DNA of 64,000 nt, taken from the NCBI RefSeq assembly GCF_000621785.1, contig NZ_KK211349.1, positions 120,798-184,797 on the forward strand, given 5' to 3'. Shown here piece by piece: positions 24,482 through 35,123 of the stretch (positions within the stretch are counted from its first letter, which is position 1; each line of letters starts with the position of its first letter). The notes beneath the pieces are model-generated. The model was not told the origin of the DNA and searched no databases. It saw only the letters and a program-made list of their open reading frames with translations. This DNA comes from Ruminococcus flavefaciens ND2009 (GTDB lineage: Bacteria; Bacillota; Clostridia; Oscillospirales; Ruminococcaceae). A program made the position numbers and the translations under genes.

Positions 24482-25438
24482 ATGAAAAGTATGTACTTCT
24501 GGTCTCCGTCTGTTAATTTCAAGATAATAAACGGCGAGCTCAGAATAGAACGCTTTAATTACGGAAAAAAGGGTGCAGAATTTTTCCCTGAGCTTTACTA
24601 CTACACTCAGGACGGCACAGAGCTCAGCGAACTGAAGGAGCGTTTCCCCGAAAACAAAAGGGCTTTTCTCAACAACCTCATCAAGGACCTCATAAAGAAA
24701 AAGATCCTCGTAAACTCTATACTTTCCCCGAAAGAGCTTTTTTACAGCCAGAAGAAAATATTCAATGACGATCATGATGAGGATATGAGGTTCGTAAAGG
24801 AAAAGCTTGAGGAATTCAAGCTCTTGCAGACGGAAAGGCACGTTGTCACAGGCGATACATCCTATATACTTGCGAATACGGAGCTTCCGCCTATTGTGGA
24901 GAAAAGGTGCTCTGTAAGGGAATTTTCCTCTGATCCTGTATCATACAGCGATCTCTCATATATCCTGAGCTGTCTGAAAAACAAGCCTGCCGATCACACA
25001 AGGTACTATCCGTCAGCAGGCGGACTTGCTACGCTGGATATTTATGTACATATAAAGGAAGGAAGAGTTGAGGGGATAGATGCGGGACTTTATTATTACG
25101 ATCCTGTCCTCAACAGCCTTGTTCTTGCGGACGACGGAAAAATGATCTCCTCCGAAGCTCATTATATAACCAACAGGGATATATATGAAGGCTCTGCCTT
25201 TACTGTTTATTTTGTGTACAACGGTCAGGCGAGTATGCCGAAATACGGCGGAATGGCTTATTTTTACGGCATTATGGAATGCGGCATAATAATTTCCCTT
25301 CTTACGGCTGCGGGCGAGAAAAAGGGCATAGGGAACTGCTGCATAGGTGATATGTATTACGAAAAGATACTCCCGTGTTTTAAGCTGAAAGACGATCAGG
25401 TGCTTCTCCATTCCATGGAATTCGGAAAAAAGCGCTGA
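24482..25438 (+). CDS. SagB/ThcOx-type nitroreductase-fold oxidase
   Basis: 318 residues behind AAAGGATG. The N-terminal ~130 residues resemble the winged-helix-like part of SagB-type proteins. The C-terminal FMN domain has KRCSVREFSSDPVSYSDLSY (about 140-160), YYPSAGGLATLDIYVHI and GLYYYDPVLNSL, then GIGNCCIGDM. This family oxidises azolines to azoles with FMN in microcin/TOMM and NRPS pathways. Here it lies 54 nt before an NRPS with two cyclization domains, so it probably turns enzyme-bound thiazolines into thiazoles. Whether it acts on both rings is unknown. Confidence 0.85.
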   Translation: MKSMYFWSPSVNFKIINGELRIERFNYGKKGAEFFPELYYYTQDGTELSELKERFPENKRAFLNNLIKDLIKKKILVNSILSPKELFYSQKKIFNDDHDEDMRFVKEKLEEFKLLQTERHVVTGDTSYILANTELPPIVEKRCSVREFSSDPVSYSDLSYILSCLKNKPADHTRYYPSAGGLATLDIYVHIKEGRVEGIDAGLYYYDPVLNSLVLADDGKMISSEAHYITNRDIYEGSAFTVYFVYNGQASMPKYGGMAYFYGIMECGIIISLLTAAGEKKGIGNCCIGDMYYEKILPCFKLKDDQVLLHSMEFGKKR

Positions 25439-25492
25439 TCATATCAGATATGGATATTGCAATAACAAATGCATGACAGAAAGGAAATATAG

Positions 25493-28400
25493 ATGCTCGA
25501 AAACATAAACTGTCCCCTTACCGAACTCCAGACCTCCTATGTTATCGGAAGAAATGAAGAAGAAATGGCGACAAAGGTCATTTACGAGGTCAGAACAGGT
25601 TCTGTAGATATTCATCAGCTTGAACGCGCTATTGAAAAGATAGTTATTGAACAGCCTGCACTCAACAGCTATGTCCATGACAGCAGGTATCTTAAGCTCA
25701 GGAAGACCATAAAGCCCGTAAATATACCCTTTACCGATATATCCTCACGTTCGGAGGCTGAAAAGGAAGCCTGCATAAGCAATATGATGAACGAGCTGAA
25801 GCTGAAGGTGTGGGATTGCAGGGAGGGCTATCCCTTTACGGTAGCTGCCGTAAAAATGGCTGAGGACGATATAAGGATATTCCTGGATTTTGATATGCTC
25901 ATTTTCGACGGAATGAGCATAAAGCTCTTTGTGGACAAGATAAAGTATTACTATGACGATCCCGAAAGGGAGCCTGAGGTGGACAGCAGCTTTTTTGATT
26001 ATTGCCTGTCCAAAACAGAGCTTCACAGCTCCAAGGGCTATGAAAGAGCGAGAAACTACTGGCTCAGCGATGAAGCAGCGCTGCCGCCCGCTCCCGATAT
26101 TCCTCATTTCAATTCGGATATGTCTGCGGAGAATGCCGTTTTTGACAGACTGCACTGTACCATAGCCCATGATGAATGGATAAGGATCAGGGAAAACATC
26201 ACCGCCCGGGGAATACAGCCCTATGTGCTCATGCTTGCCCTGTATTCAAAGATACTGGCGCTATACAGCGGCTCAAAGCATTTCACTGTAAACCTCCCCG
26301 TTACAAACAGGAAGGCTGCATCAAGGAACGCTATAGGCGACTTCACCTCCGTTCTCCTTATAGATATAGACACCGCTCAGGAGAATGTTGCCGTTCTCTG
26401 CGGAGATATACAGAGGAAGATACTTAAAGCCCTGAAGAACAGAGCCTTCGACGGCATTGAGGTAATGAGGTCTATGGCGGGAAAGGACAATTCCGAAAGT
26501 GCGCATTTCCCCATAGTATTCACTCCCATGCTCTATGAGGATTTCAGCATAGCTGTTGATTCTCCCATAGGAAAGATAATCTGCGGATGCAGCCAGACCA
26601 CCAACGTACTGCTCGATTGTCAGATATTTGAATATGACGGTGCGCTCTCCATCAATATAGATTACCGCAGAAACAGCTTTGACAAGGTGATCCTTGACAA
26701 TATGTTCAGGCTTTTCTGCGGCGATATAAACAGCTTTTCCGATGAGAAAAACTTCACGGACACAGGCTTCCTCAGCAGGATACTTGAAGATGACGCTGAA
26801 AAAATAAAGGCATATAACGACACTGCGGAGGATATTCCTTACTGCTCGCTTATGGAGCTTGCTGCCCCCTGCTTTGAGGAGCATAAGGACAGGACAGCTG
26901 TCTCCTGCGGAGATGAGACCATTACCTTCGGAGAGCTGTGGGAGCGCTCGGGAAAGGTTTGCAGCCTGCTTGCGGACAAGGGCGTGCAGAAGGGCGATAC
27001 AGTCGCAGTCATCGGCAGCAGGAGTATCCCTACCATAGCCAATATACTTGGCGTATTCAGATGCGGTGCGGTCTATGTGCCCATAGACGTAGTACAGCCC
27101 GTTGACCGCAGAGACAGGATAATAAAGAAAGCGGACTGCCGCTGTGTCATCACGGAGGACACGGACCTCAGCGGATACAGCTCAGACTGCGGAGACGCTG
27201 TCACCTGCTCTCCCGATGACATCGCGTATATCATTTTCACTTCGGGAAGCACGGGCGAGCCCAAGGGCGTTGTGATACGCCACGGCGCCGCTGTGAATAC
27301 GGTCCTCGACATAAACAGACGCTACGATGTAACGGACGAGGACGTTCTTGCCTGCGTTTCGTCTATCGGATTCGATCTTTCGGTATATGATATTTTCAGC
27401 TGTTTCGTAACCGGCGCGGAGCTTGCTCTTGTTCCCGATGTTTACGATGTGGAGTCAATGGTATCGGTGCTGTCTGACAGAGGAGCAACTGTATGGAATT
27501 CGGTGCCTGCCATATTCAGACTTGTTGTTGACTTTATCTCAAAGAACGAGGAAGGAAGCGACTCATACTTCGGGGATTATATCTCTGAGGGGGATGAGGC
27601 TTCCAGCTATATCCTTTCCCTGCGCCTTGTAATGCTCAGCGGTGACTGGATCTCAAAGAACATAACCGCAAAGGCTATGAAGATGTTTTCGGACTGCCGA
27701 ATGGTAAGCCTTGGCGGTGCCACAGAGGCTTCCATATGGTCTATTTATTACAATATTGATCATATCGACCCTGACTGGGACTCTATCCCCTACGGCTATC
27801 CGCTGGCGAACCAGAATATCTATATCCTTGACAGCAGCTCAGAGACCGCTCCCATAGGCGCAAGAGGCGAGATATGTATAGGCGGCATCGGCGTGGCTGA
27901 GGGCTACTTCAATGACCCGCAGAAGACCGATGCGCAGTTCTGTCAGCACGAAAAGCTGGGCAGGATCTACCATACAGGCGATTACGGTCTCATGTCGTCG
28001 GAGGGATATGTGGTATTCCTCGGCAGAAAAGATCATCAGATAAAAATAAACGGTTTCCGTATCGAGCTGGGCGAGGTTGAGAACGCCATAAAGAAGCTGG
28101 ATTACGTAAAGAATGCCGCTGCCGTAGTCAGAAAGACAAAAAGCGGTTCACAGGCTATCTGCGCTTACGTTTCCCTCTATAAAAATACCAATGCCGAGCA
28201 GATAAGAAAGGATTCCGCGGAGAAGCTCCCTCATTATATGATACCTTCAAGGATAGTCGTTATGGAGGACCTTCCCCTTACCGCAAACGGCAAGATCGAC
28301 CGCAAGGGTCTGCCCGACCCCTTTGAGACGGCAGCAGCCTCTGTTTCCGCTGAGACGGAGATCGAGAAAAAGCTGACGGAGATATGGAAAAAGCATCTCA

Positions 28401-31400
28401 AGAACGATGATATACCTGTTGACGGCCATTTCATAGAGCTGGGCGGCGATTCTCTTGCCATGATAACTATAGTCAACGAGATAAAGGAGATCTTCGGCAC
28501 TGAGATAAGCTTCAAGAAGTTTATGATACTGGGCTCGGTCCGCAATATCGCAGAGCATATAAGTCAGTGCGGCGATAAGACAGCCGGATCGGAGGAGCCT
28601 GTATATACTCCCGTCAGATGCAGTGCGGAGGAGAAAAACAGTCCCTTCCCCCTCACCGATATACAGTTTTCTTACTTTATCGGCAGAAACAGCGGCGTGA
28701 AAATGGGTAGCATATCCACCCATGCTTATTATGAGGTCGAAAACGATTTTGACATACCCCGTCTCAACAGGGCGCTGAACAGGGTCATAGCCGATAATCC
28801 CATGCTCAGGATGGTGGTAACTCCCGACGGTATGCAGAGGATACTGGAAAATGTGGGCGAATACTCTATACCCGAGGAGGATCTGAGCGGCTTGTCTCCA
28901 GAGGAGCAGGAAAAGGCTCTCACGGCGGCAAGAAACGAGCATTCCCACAAGATAATAGACATCAGCAGCTTCCCGCTGTTTGAGTTCCGCGCAATAAGGC
29001 TCTCTCCCGAAAGGGTAAGACTTCTTGCGGGCTTTGATCTGCTCATATCCGACGGTATAAGTATGAGAATATTCATCAGACAGCTCATGGAGAACTATAA
29101 TTCACAGGGCACATCTGATGTAAAGGCGGATTTCGACTTCCATGACTATATCCTTTCCCTCAACGCCATGAAGCAGACCCCTTACTACAGGGAGGCGGAA
29201 AGCTACTGGGCAAAGCAGCTGGACAGCTATTCGGGAGCTCCCTCACTGCCTGTAAAGACATCGGCAAAGGATATAACCAAGCCTGTATTCAAACGCTGCA
29301 AGCACATGATCTCTCCCGAGGTATGGAGCGGCGTCAGGGAAGCTCTTGCAAAATACGGCATAACTCCCTCCACCTTCCTTATGACAGCCTACGGAAGACT
29401 GCTTGCATATTACAGCGGCAGCGACAATGTTACCCTCAACGTCACAACCTTCTCCAGGTTTCCCTTCCATGAGGCTGTGGAGAATATGATGGGTGACTTC
29501 ACCTCAGTTATGCTGGTGGAGATAAACGGCAGAGAGCAGTACAGCGATGTATGCCGCAGCGTTCAGGAGAAGATAGCGGAAAACCTTGAATATAAGCTCT
29601 ATGACGGTGTAAGCGTCATCAGAAGCATCGCAAGGAAGGAAAACCGCAGCGGCGAGCTGCTTTTCCCCTATGTTTTCACGGGTATGCTGTTTGAAAATCA
29701 GGACTCCTTCAATATCGACGATATAGGCGATGTTGTATACAGCGTGAGCCAGACCTCACAGGTGTACCTTGACTGCCAGGTCATGAACGAGAATAACGGA
29801 ATAAGCATTACCTGGGACTACGTTTCACAGCTGTTTGACGGTGAAATGATCAGCAGGATGTTTGAACAGTACATAGATATGATCGAAAGTGCGTCAGCTC
29901 TCCTGTCGGGTAAAAACAGGTCCTGTCTCTGCGATGCTGACAGGAAGATGATAGAGGAGTATAACTCTACAGAAAGGGAATACCCTGTTCCCACTCTCAT
30001 TGAAGCCTTTGAGAAGACGGCAGCGGCAGTACCCGACAAAAACGCTGTTACCTGCGGCGGCAGATCCGTGACCTATTCGGAGCTTGACAGAATGGCAGAA
30101 TGCGTTGCGGGAGGACTCAGGGAAAGAGGAGTCCGCAAGGGCGACAGAGTGGCTGTATATGAGTACAGAAACGCTGAGACCGTTGCTTCCATACTGGGTA
30201 TACTCAAATGCGGAGCGGTCTACGTTCCCGTAAGTCCCACTGTTCCCGAGGAGAGAAGAAGATTCATACTTGAAAACAGCGGCATATCCACAGAGATAAC
30301 AAAGGAAGAGGCTGAGAAGCTGCTTGCCTGCGCTCCCTCCGAAGCGGATACCGCACCCTCTGCCGATGACGAGGCTTACATCATCTATACATCGGGAAGC
30401 ACGGGAAGACCCAAGGGCGTTGTAATGACCCACGGCGGCGCAATGAATACCATCGCCGACATAAACAGCAGGTTCGGTATTGGCGGAAACGACGTTATAC
30501 TGGGAGTTTCCTCATTCACCTTCGACCTGTCTGTCTACGATATTTTCGGAGCATTCAGTTCGGGTGCTGAGCTTGTGCTGGCTCAGGACAGCAAAAACGT
30601 TCAGGAGCTCAGGGCGCTGATAAGCGATGCTTCTGTGACTGTATGGAACTCGGTCCCCGCAATATTCTCCCTCATAATGAACGATACCTCCGATAATGCG
30701 GCGGATTACTTCGATGAGGCAGCAGAGAGCGTTGACGTTGTGATCGAGGATACCGACACCCTCAGGGTGGTCATGCTCAGCGGAGACTATATCCCTACCG
30801 ACCTTCCCGACAAGATAAGGGACAGGTATTCAAATGCAGAGGTCATCAGTCTTGGTGGAGCTACCGAGGGCGGAATATGGTCCATTTATTATCCTATCGG
30901 CGAGGTGGACGAGAGCTGGTCGGTCATACCCTACGGCTATCCCCTTGCAAATCAGCAGATGTATGTTCTGGACAAGGACAATGAGATATGTCCCGTAATG
31001 CTTGAGGGCGAGATCGCAATAGGCGGAAACAGTCTGTCGCTGGGCTACTGCAACGACCCGCAGAAGACAGCTGCTGCGTTCATAGATCACCCCGTTCTCG
31101 GCAGGATCTACAAAACAGGAGATATGGGTGCATTCCACCCCGACGGCTATATCGAGTTCCACGGCAGAAAAGACGATCAGGTCAAGATCAACGGATACAG
31201 GATAGAGCTTGGCGAGATCGAGTCATCAATGCTGAAGACCGAAGGCATTTCGGCTGCGGCTGCGGTCATAAGTGCGAATAATAAAAACAATATCCTCGCC
31301 TTCTATGTCTCTGACAGGAAGATAGAGGAAGATGAGATCAGGGCGGAGCTTTCAAGGCATATACCTTTATATATGCTCCCCACGGTGATAAAGCCTGTGG

Positions 31401-32980
31401 TACAGCTCCCCGTAACGGCAAACGGCAAGATCGACAGGAAGAAGCTTGCTTCCGAGGATCTGCTCTCAAAGGAAAGAGAAGTGATACTGCCGAGGACCGA
31501 GAATGAAAAGCTCCTTTACAGGTATTTCAGCGAAGCTATCGGCGTTGACGGCTTCAGCATAACAGACAGCTTCTTTGAGCTGGGCGGCGACTCTGTCAAG
31601 GGTATCACCATGTTCAACAAGCTCAGCGAGGAGTACGATATAGAGCTCAATCTCATATTCAGGTATCAGACTGTGGAACAGCTGGCAGCGCACCTTAAAA
31701 AGAGAAAGAACGGCTATCTTGATGAGCGTATGGATAAATTCAAAAAGGAGTATTATTCAGTCTCTGACGACAACAGTGCCGATCACGTTGACAGCTTATA
31801 TGAAGAATACCTTGAAAAGTGCAGTGAGGACCTCAGGGGATATGACTCCCTCACAAAGGCTGAGTACGGCAGCATAATGCTGACGGGCGCTACAGGCTAT
31901 CTCGGTGCCTATATCGCCGAAAGGCTCCTTGCAGAGACAAATTCCGAGCTGTATCTTACTGTGAGAGGAAATGCCCCCGTGAAGCGCCTGAACGACAATC
32001 TTGTGTTCTATTTCGGCGACGGTATCCTTGACAGGTACAGCGGACGTATCCATTATGTGTCCTGTGAGCTTTCCAAGCCTCTTTTCGGCATGGAAGCGGA
32101 GGAATACAGAATGCTTTCACAGCAGATCGAGCTTGTGGTCAACTGCGCAGGAAAGGTCCAGCATTTCGGAAAGTATGAGGACTTCAGAGACAGCAACGTT
32201 GAGAGCGTGAGCAATCTTGTTCACTTCTGCAATGAGGGCAGGAAAAAGCGCCTCTGCCACCTGTCCACAACGAGAGTTTCCGAAAACCTTTCTTCTGAGG
32301 GCGGAATAGTATTCAGCGAGTACACCATTGCGGATACGGAGTTATCCGAGGAGTACTACGTTCAGACCAAAAAAGAGGCGGAGGACATCATTCTCAGAGC
32401 TATGGACGAGGGACTTGAAGCAGACATCTACAGGATAGGAACTGTGCTCTTCGACTCACATAACGGACATTTCCAGAGGAATATCGAGTCAAATTCCTTC
32501 TACCTCATAATGAAGGCGTTCTTTGAACTGGGAGCAATGCCCGACATTGACGCAGAGCTCCTTGACTTCTCCTTTGCGGACCAGTGTGCAGAGGCGATAA
32601 CCTCGCTTATAACTGCAAAGGAGACCGCAGGAAGCATCTACCATATATTCAATCCCAACAAGCTGAGTATGCGCTCCTTCTATGAAAAGCTCAGGAGCTG
32701 CGGCATGAACGAGAAGATGGATATAATGGAATTCGAGGAATTCTTCGACTTCGTTTACGATAAGTACAAGGATGAGAGCTATAAGGAGAATATAGACACC
32801 CTTCTGCTCCATTCGGGGGCATATATATCTGTTGACAGCGGTATATGCGCGGTAGTCAACGATAAGACCTGTGAGCTCCTTGAAAGACTTGGCTTCAGGT
32901 GGTCAGAGGTCAGCGAAAAACATATTTCGGATATGCTTGAATACGGCAAGAAAATAAATTTTTTCAGAAAAGAGATGTAA
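25493..32980 (+). CDS. NRPS: Cy-A(Cys)-T-Cy-A(Cys)-T-R
   Basis: 2495 residues. Cy1 has the cyclization motif DMLIFDGMS (about 133-141) in place of HHxxxDG, and Cy2 has DLLISDGIS (about 1182-1190). A1 (FTSGSTGEPKG, about 580) and A2 (YTSGSTGRPKG, about 1630) both give, read by eye, the pocket residues DLYNLSLIWK, the classic cysteine code. T-domain serines are in ELGGDS at about 987 and 2034. The C-terminal reductase starts at LTGATGYLGAYIAERLL (about 2130), so release should be as an aldehyde or alcohol. Expected chemistry is two cysteine-derived thiazoline rings. The protein begins with Cy1 and has no loading module, so an acyl starter must come in trans or Cy1 is idle. Neighbours supply oxidase, methyltransferase, aminotransferase and thioesterase. 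Confidence 0.95.
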   Translation: MLENINCPLTELQTSYVIGRNEEEMATKVIYEVRTGSVDIHQLERAIEKIVIEQPALNSYVHDSRYLKLRKTIKPVNIPFTDISSRSEAEKEACISNMMNELKLKVWDCREGYPFTVAAVKMAEDDIRIFLDFDMLIFDGMSIKLFVDKIKYYYDDPEREPEVDSSFFDYCLSKTELHSSKGYERARNYWLSDEAALPPAPDIPHFNSDMSAENAVFDRLHCTIAHDEWIRIRENITARGIQPYVLMLALYSKILALYSGSKHFTVNLPVTNRKAASRNAIGDFTSVLLIDIDTAQENVAVLCGDIQRKILKALKNRAFDGIEVMRSMAGKDNSESAHFPIVFTPMLYEDFSIAVDSPIGKIICGCSQTTNVLLDCQIFEYDGALSINIDYRRNSFDKVILDNMFRLFCGDINSFSDEKNFTDTGFLSRILEDDAEKIKAYNDTAEDIPYCSLMELAAPCFEEHKDRTAVSCGDETITFGELWERSGKVCSLLADKGVQKGDTVAVIGSRSIPTIANILGVFRCGAVYVPIDVVQPVDRRDRIIKKADCRCVITEDTDLSGYSSDCGDAVTCSPDDIAYIIFTSGSTGEPKGVVIRHGAAVNTVLDINRRYDVTDEDVLACVSSIGFDLSVYDIFSCFVTGAELALVPDVYDVESMVSVLSDRGATVWNSVPAIFRLVVDFISKNEEGSDSYFGDYISEGDEASSYILSLRLVMLSGDWISKNITAKAMKMFSDCRMVSLGGATEASIWSIYYNIDHIDPDWDSIPYGYPLANQNIYILDSSSETAPIGARGEICIGGIGVAEGYFNDPQKTDAQFCQHEKLGRIYHTGDYGLMSSEGYVVFLGRKDHQIKINGFRIELGEVENAIKKLDYVKNAAAVVRKTKSGSQAICAYVSLYKNTNAEQIRKDSAEKLPHYMIPSRIVVMEDLPLTANGKIDRKGLPDPFETAAASVSAETEIEKKLTEIWKKHLKNDDIPVDGHFIELGGDSLAMITIVNEIKEIFGTEISFKKFMILGSVRNIAEHISQCGDKTAGSEEPVYTPVRCSAEEKNSPFPLTDIQFSYFIGRNSGVKMGSISTHAYYEVENDFDIPRLNRALNRVIADNPMLRMVVTPDGMQRILENVGEYSIPEEDLSGLSPEEQEKALTAARNEHSHKIIDISSFPLFEFRAIRLSPERVRLLAGFDLLISDGISMRIFIRQLMENYNSQGTSDVKADFDFHDYILSLNAMKQTPYYREAESYWAKQLDSYSGAPSLPVKTSAKDITKPVFKRCKHMISPEVWSGVREALAKYGITPSTFLMTAYGRLLAYYSGSDNVTLNVTTFSRFPFHEAVENMMGDFTSVMLVEINGREQYSDVCRSVQEKIAENLEYKLYDGVSVIRSIARKENRSGELLFPYVFTGMLFENQDSFNIDDIGDVVYSVSQTSQVYLDCQVMNENNGISITWDYVSQLFDGEMISRMFEQYIDMIESASALLSGKNRSCLCDADRKMIEEYNSTEREYPVPTLIEAFEKTAAAVPDKNAVTCGGRSVTYSELDRMAECVAGGLRERGVRKGDRVAVYEYRNAETVASILGILKCGAVYVPVSPTVPEERRRFILENSGISTEITKEEAEKLLACAPSEADTAPSADDEAYIIYTSGSTGRPKGVVMTHGGAMNTIADINSRFGIGGNDVILGVSSFTFDLSVYDIFGAFSSGAELVLAQDSKNVQELRALISDASVTVWNSVPAIFSLIMNDTSDNAADYFDEAAESVDVVIEDTDTLRVVMLSGDYIPTDLPDKIRDRYSNAEVISLGGATEGGIWSIYYPIGEVDESWSVIPYGYPLANQQMYVLDKDNEICPVMLEGEIAIGGNSLSLGYCNDPQKTAAAFIDHPVLGRIYKTGDMGAFHPDGYIEFHGRKDDQVKINGYRIELGEIESSMLKTEGISAAAAVISANNKNNILAFYVSDRKIEEDEIRAELSRHIPLYMLPTVIKPVVQLPVTANGKIDRKKLASEDLLSKEREVILPRTENEKLLYRYFSEAIGVDGFSITDSFFELGGDSVKGITMFNKLSEEYDIELNLIFRYQTVEQLAAHLKKRKNGYLDERMDKFKKEYYSVSDDNSADHVDSLYEEYLEKCSEDLRGYDSLTKAEYGSIMLTGATGYLGAYIAERLLAETNSELYLTVRGNAPVKRLNDNLVFYFGDGILDRYSGRIHYVSCELSKPLFGMEAEEYRMLSQQIELVVNCAGKVQHFGKYEDFRDSNVESVSNLVHFCNEGRKKRLCHLSTTRVSENLSSEGGIVFSEYTIADTELSEEYYVQTKKEAEDIILRAMDEGLEADIYRIGTVLFDSHNGHFQRNIESNSFYLIMKAFFELGAMPDIDAELLDFSFADQCAEAITSLITAKETAGSIYHIFNPNKLSMRSFYEKLRSCGMNEKMDIMEFEEFFDFVYDKYKDESYKENIDTLLLHSGAYISVDSGICAVVNDKTCELLERLGFRWSEVSEKHISDMLEYGKKINFFRKEM

Positions 32981-32981
32981 T

Positions 32982-33848
32982 ATGAAGCTTGGCAGTTTTA
33001 TAGAGCATATGTCAGATACCCACAACAATGCTACAGAATATTATGAGGATATGGACTATGATATAGTCCCGGGTCTGAAGGGCGTCAACAGGAAGGCGCG
33101 GTGGATGAACGTAGGATACTGGAAGAACTGTTCGGACTACAATACCGCCTGCGAAAAGCTTGCACATCTGCTGTCGGCAGCGGGAAAATTCTCGCCTGAG
33201 GACAGGCTTCTGGACGTGGGCTGCGGCTGCGGCGAGCAGGACCTCTATTGGGCTAAGACCTATGACGGCATATCCATCACCGCAATGGATATAGTTGAGA
33301 AGCAGGTTGAGGAAGCAAAAAAGCGGATACACGATACGGGAAAAAGCACGGTGAACTTCATGAAGGGCGATGCGGGAAACCTGCCCTTTGAGGCTGAGAG
33401 CTTTACAAAGGTCTCGGCTCTTGACTGTGAATACCACTTCGCCACAAGAGAAAAATTCTATAACGAAGCCTACAGGGTCCTTGAGAAAAACGGCAGGCTC
33501 ACAGTGACTGATATGCTCCCGAAAAAGGGAGAGAAATGGAACAGCCCCCTGCAAAAGAAATGGCGCAAGGGCATATTCATTCCCGATGAGAATATGTACG
33601 ACTATCATCACTGTATAGAGCTGCTGAAAAATGCAGGATTCAGAAGCGTCGGCGTCAAGGTGATAAGCCATGAGGTGTTCACAGGTCTCGCCTGGTATTT
33701 CATAAAGCGCTTCATGTCGCCGCGTAAGCCCATTGATGAAGTGAAGGTCAATATCCGCAGGTCATCCTTCAGGAGAAGGATATATCCCGCTATATGGGGC
33801 TTTCTCTTCGGGACCTCCGAATACGTTGTCATAACCGCTGTCAAATAA
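32982..33848 (+). CDS. SAM-dependent methyltransferase
   Basis: 288 residues. The class I fold has motif I LLDVGCGCGEQDLYWA (about 72-87), the acidic binding residue in AMDIVEKQ, and motif post-I GDAGNLPFEAESF. The arrangement is like small-molecule C/O/N-methyltransferases of the UbiE/sterol type. It starts 1 nt after the NRPS stop with no strong ribosome site, so it is probably translated by coupling. It likely methylates the peptide or its starter; the position is unknown. Confidence 0.85.
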   Translation: MKLGSFIEHMSDTHNNATEYYEDMDYDIVPGLKGVNRKARWMNVGYWKNCSDYNTACEKLAHLLSAAGKFSPEDRLLDVGCGCGEQDLYWAKTYDGISITAMDIVEKQVEEAKKRIHDTGKSTVNFMKGDAGNLPFEAESFTKVSALDCEYHFATREKFYNEAYRVLEKNGRLTVTDMLPKKGEKWNSPLQKKWRKGIFIPDENMYDYHHCIELLKNAGFRSVGVKVISHEVFTGLAWYFIKRFMSPRKPIDEVKVNIRRSSFRRRIYPAIWGFLFGTSEYVVITAVK

Positions 33849-33870
33849 AGATTTCTGAAAGGAGTAAAAT

Positions 33871-35106
33871 ATGAATTATTCGATCGGTACTAACTTTGAT
33901 ACCGCACTGCTCGATGTCATTAAAAAGAATGACCCCGAACACAAGATAAGATCTGTTTTCGGAAAGCTGAAAATAGATTCCTTCGGCGGAGGAAGAGCGT
34001 CTATGGTGCTCCCTGATATCAACTGGAATCAGCTGGGAGACTATATCACAAAATGCCACGCTCAGGGACTTAAGTTCAATTATCTCATCAATCCCATGTG
34101 CTACGGAAGCCATGAAATGGAGAGAGAGTACAACAAGAGCTTCAATAAATACCTCGAAAGGCTCAGGGAGCTGGGAGTCGACAGGATAACCACCAATTCT
34201 CCCTATATGGTCGAGAGCATAAAGCGCAGATTCCCCGAGTTTGAGATAACCATAGGTCTCTACGCTCTGATAGATTCGGTCCAGAAGGTGAAGTACTGGT
34301 TCGACCTGGGCGCTGATGAGATCACTCTCAACGATAACTTCGTAAGGAATTTCAAGCTGCTTGAGAGCACCATGATGTACGCAAAGGAGAGGGACAAGGA
34401 GATACGTCTGATCGCCAACAATATCTGCCTCCACAACTGCCCCTACAGCGTCGCTCACGGAAATGCACAGGCACACGCAAGCGAAAAGGGAAGCTCCTCA
34501 TCGGGCTTCTCCGTTGACTACTGTATGCTCAAGTGTACCATGACCCGTCTTAACGACCCGTCACAGTTCATACGCTCAGCCTTTATCAGACCCGAGGATG
34601 TTAAGTATTACGATGATATGGCAAAGCGCATAGGCTATGACAAGTTCTCCATGAAGCTTCTTGACCGTACAAGAACAACGGATTTCCTTGAGGGAGTAAT
34701 AAAAGCCTATGTCAACGAGGAATATGACGGTAATCTCATCGAAATATCCAACCTTCCCTCCAACCACAAGATAAAGAACGTCGATGTAAAGGGAGCTGTC
34801 CTGAAGGCTTATAAGTTCAATATAAAGGGTATGCTGAATTACGCAAGTGTATTCGATCTTCCCGATATATATATGGACAACAAATCCCTCGACGGGTTCC
34901 TTGAGAGGTTTGTGAACGGCGGCTTCAGCTGCGACGATCACGTATGCTGCAAGGACGTGAAGAACCCTTCCGTTGACTGCAATTACTGCTATAAATGGAC
35001 CGACAAGGTCATGAAGATAAAGGACTCAGATGTTGCCGAATGGAACAGAAAGGCATTTTCTATCCTCGATCAGCTCAATTCAGGTACTTTCTATAAAATA
35101 ATATAA
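33871..35106 (+). CDS. U32-family iron-sulfur protein
   Basis: 411 residues behind GAAAGGAG. A TIM-barrel-like U32 fold is suggested by [42 protein letters not shown] and [18 protein letters not shown]. Cysteines ICLHNC (about 187-192) and DYCMLKC (about 215-221) fit the [4Fe-4S] ligands of the UbiU/UbiV/RlhA group, which hydroxylates without O2. A second cluster, [20 protein letters not shown] (about 355-374), is an extra. U32 proteins are rare in NRPS loci; a hydroxylation or other redox step on the product or starter is the best guess. Confidence 0.75.
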   Translation: MNYSIGTNFDTALLDVIKKNDPEHKIRSVFGKLKIDSFGGGRASMVLPDINWNQLGDYITKCHAQGLKFNYLINPMCYGSHEMEREYNKSFNKYLERLRELGVDRITTNSPYMVESIKRRFPEFEITIGLYALIDSVQKVKYWFDLGADEITLNDNFVRNFKLLESTMMYAKERDKEIRLIANNICLHNCPYSVAHGNAQAHASEKGSSSSGFSVDYCMLKCTMTRLNDPSQFIRSAFIRPEDVKYYDDMAKRIGYDKFSMKLLDRTRTTDFLEGVIKAYVNEEYDGNLIEISNLPSNHKIKNVDVKGAVLKAYKFNIKGMLNYASVFDLPDIYMDNKSLDGFLERFVNGGFSCDDHVCCKDVKNPSVDCNYCYKWTDKVMKIKDSDVAEWNRKAFSILDQLNSGTFYKII

Positions 35107-35123
35107 GGAGATGTAACATCAAA

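Noticed and set aside
25745-32812. Many long antisense frames opposite the NRPS gene
   Set aside because: They mirror the GC-biased third positions of the real gene and have no domain or ribosome-site support.
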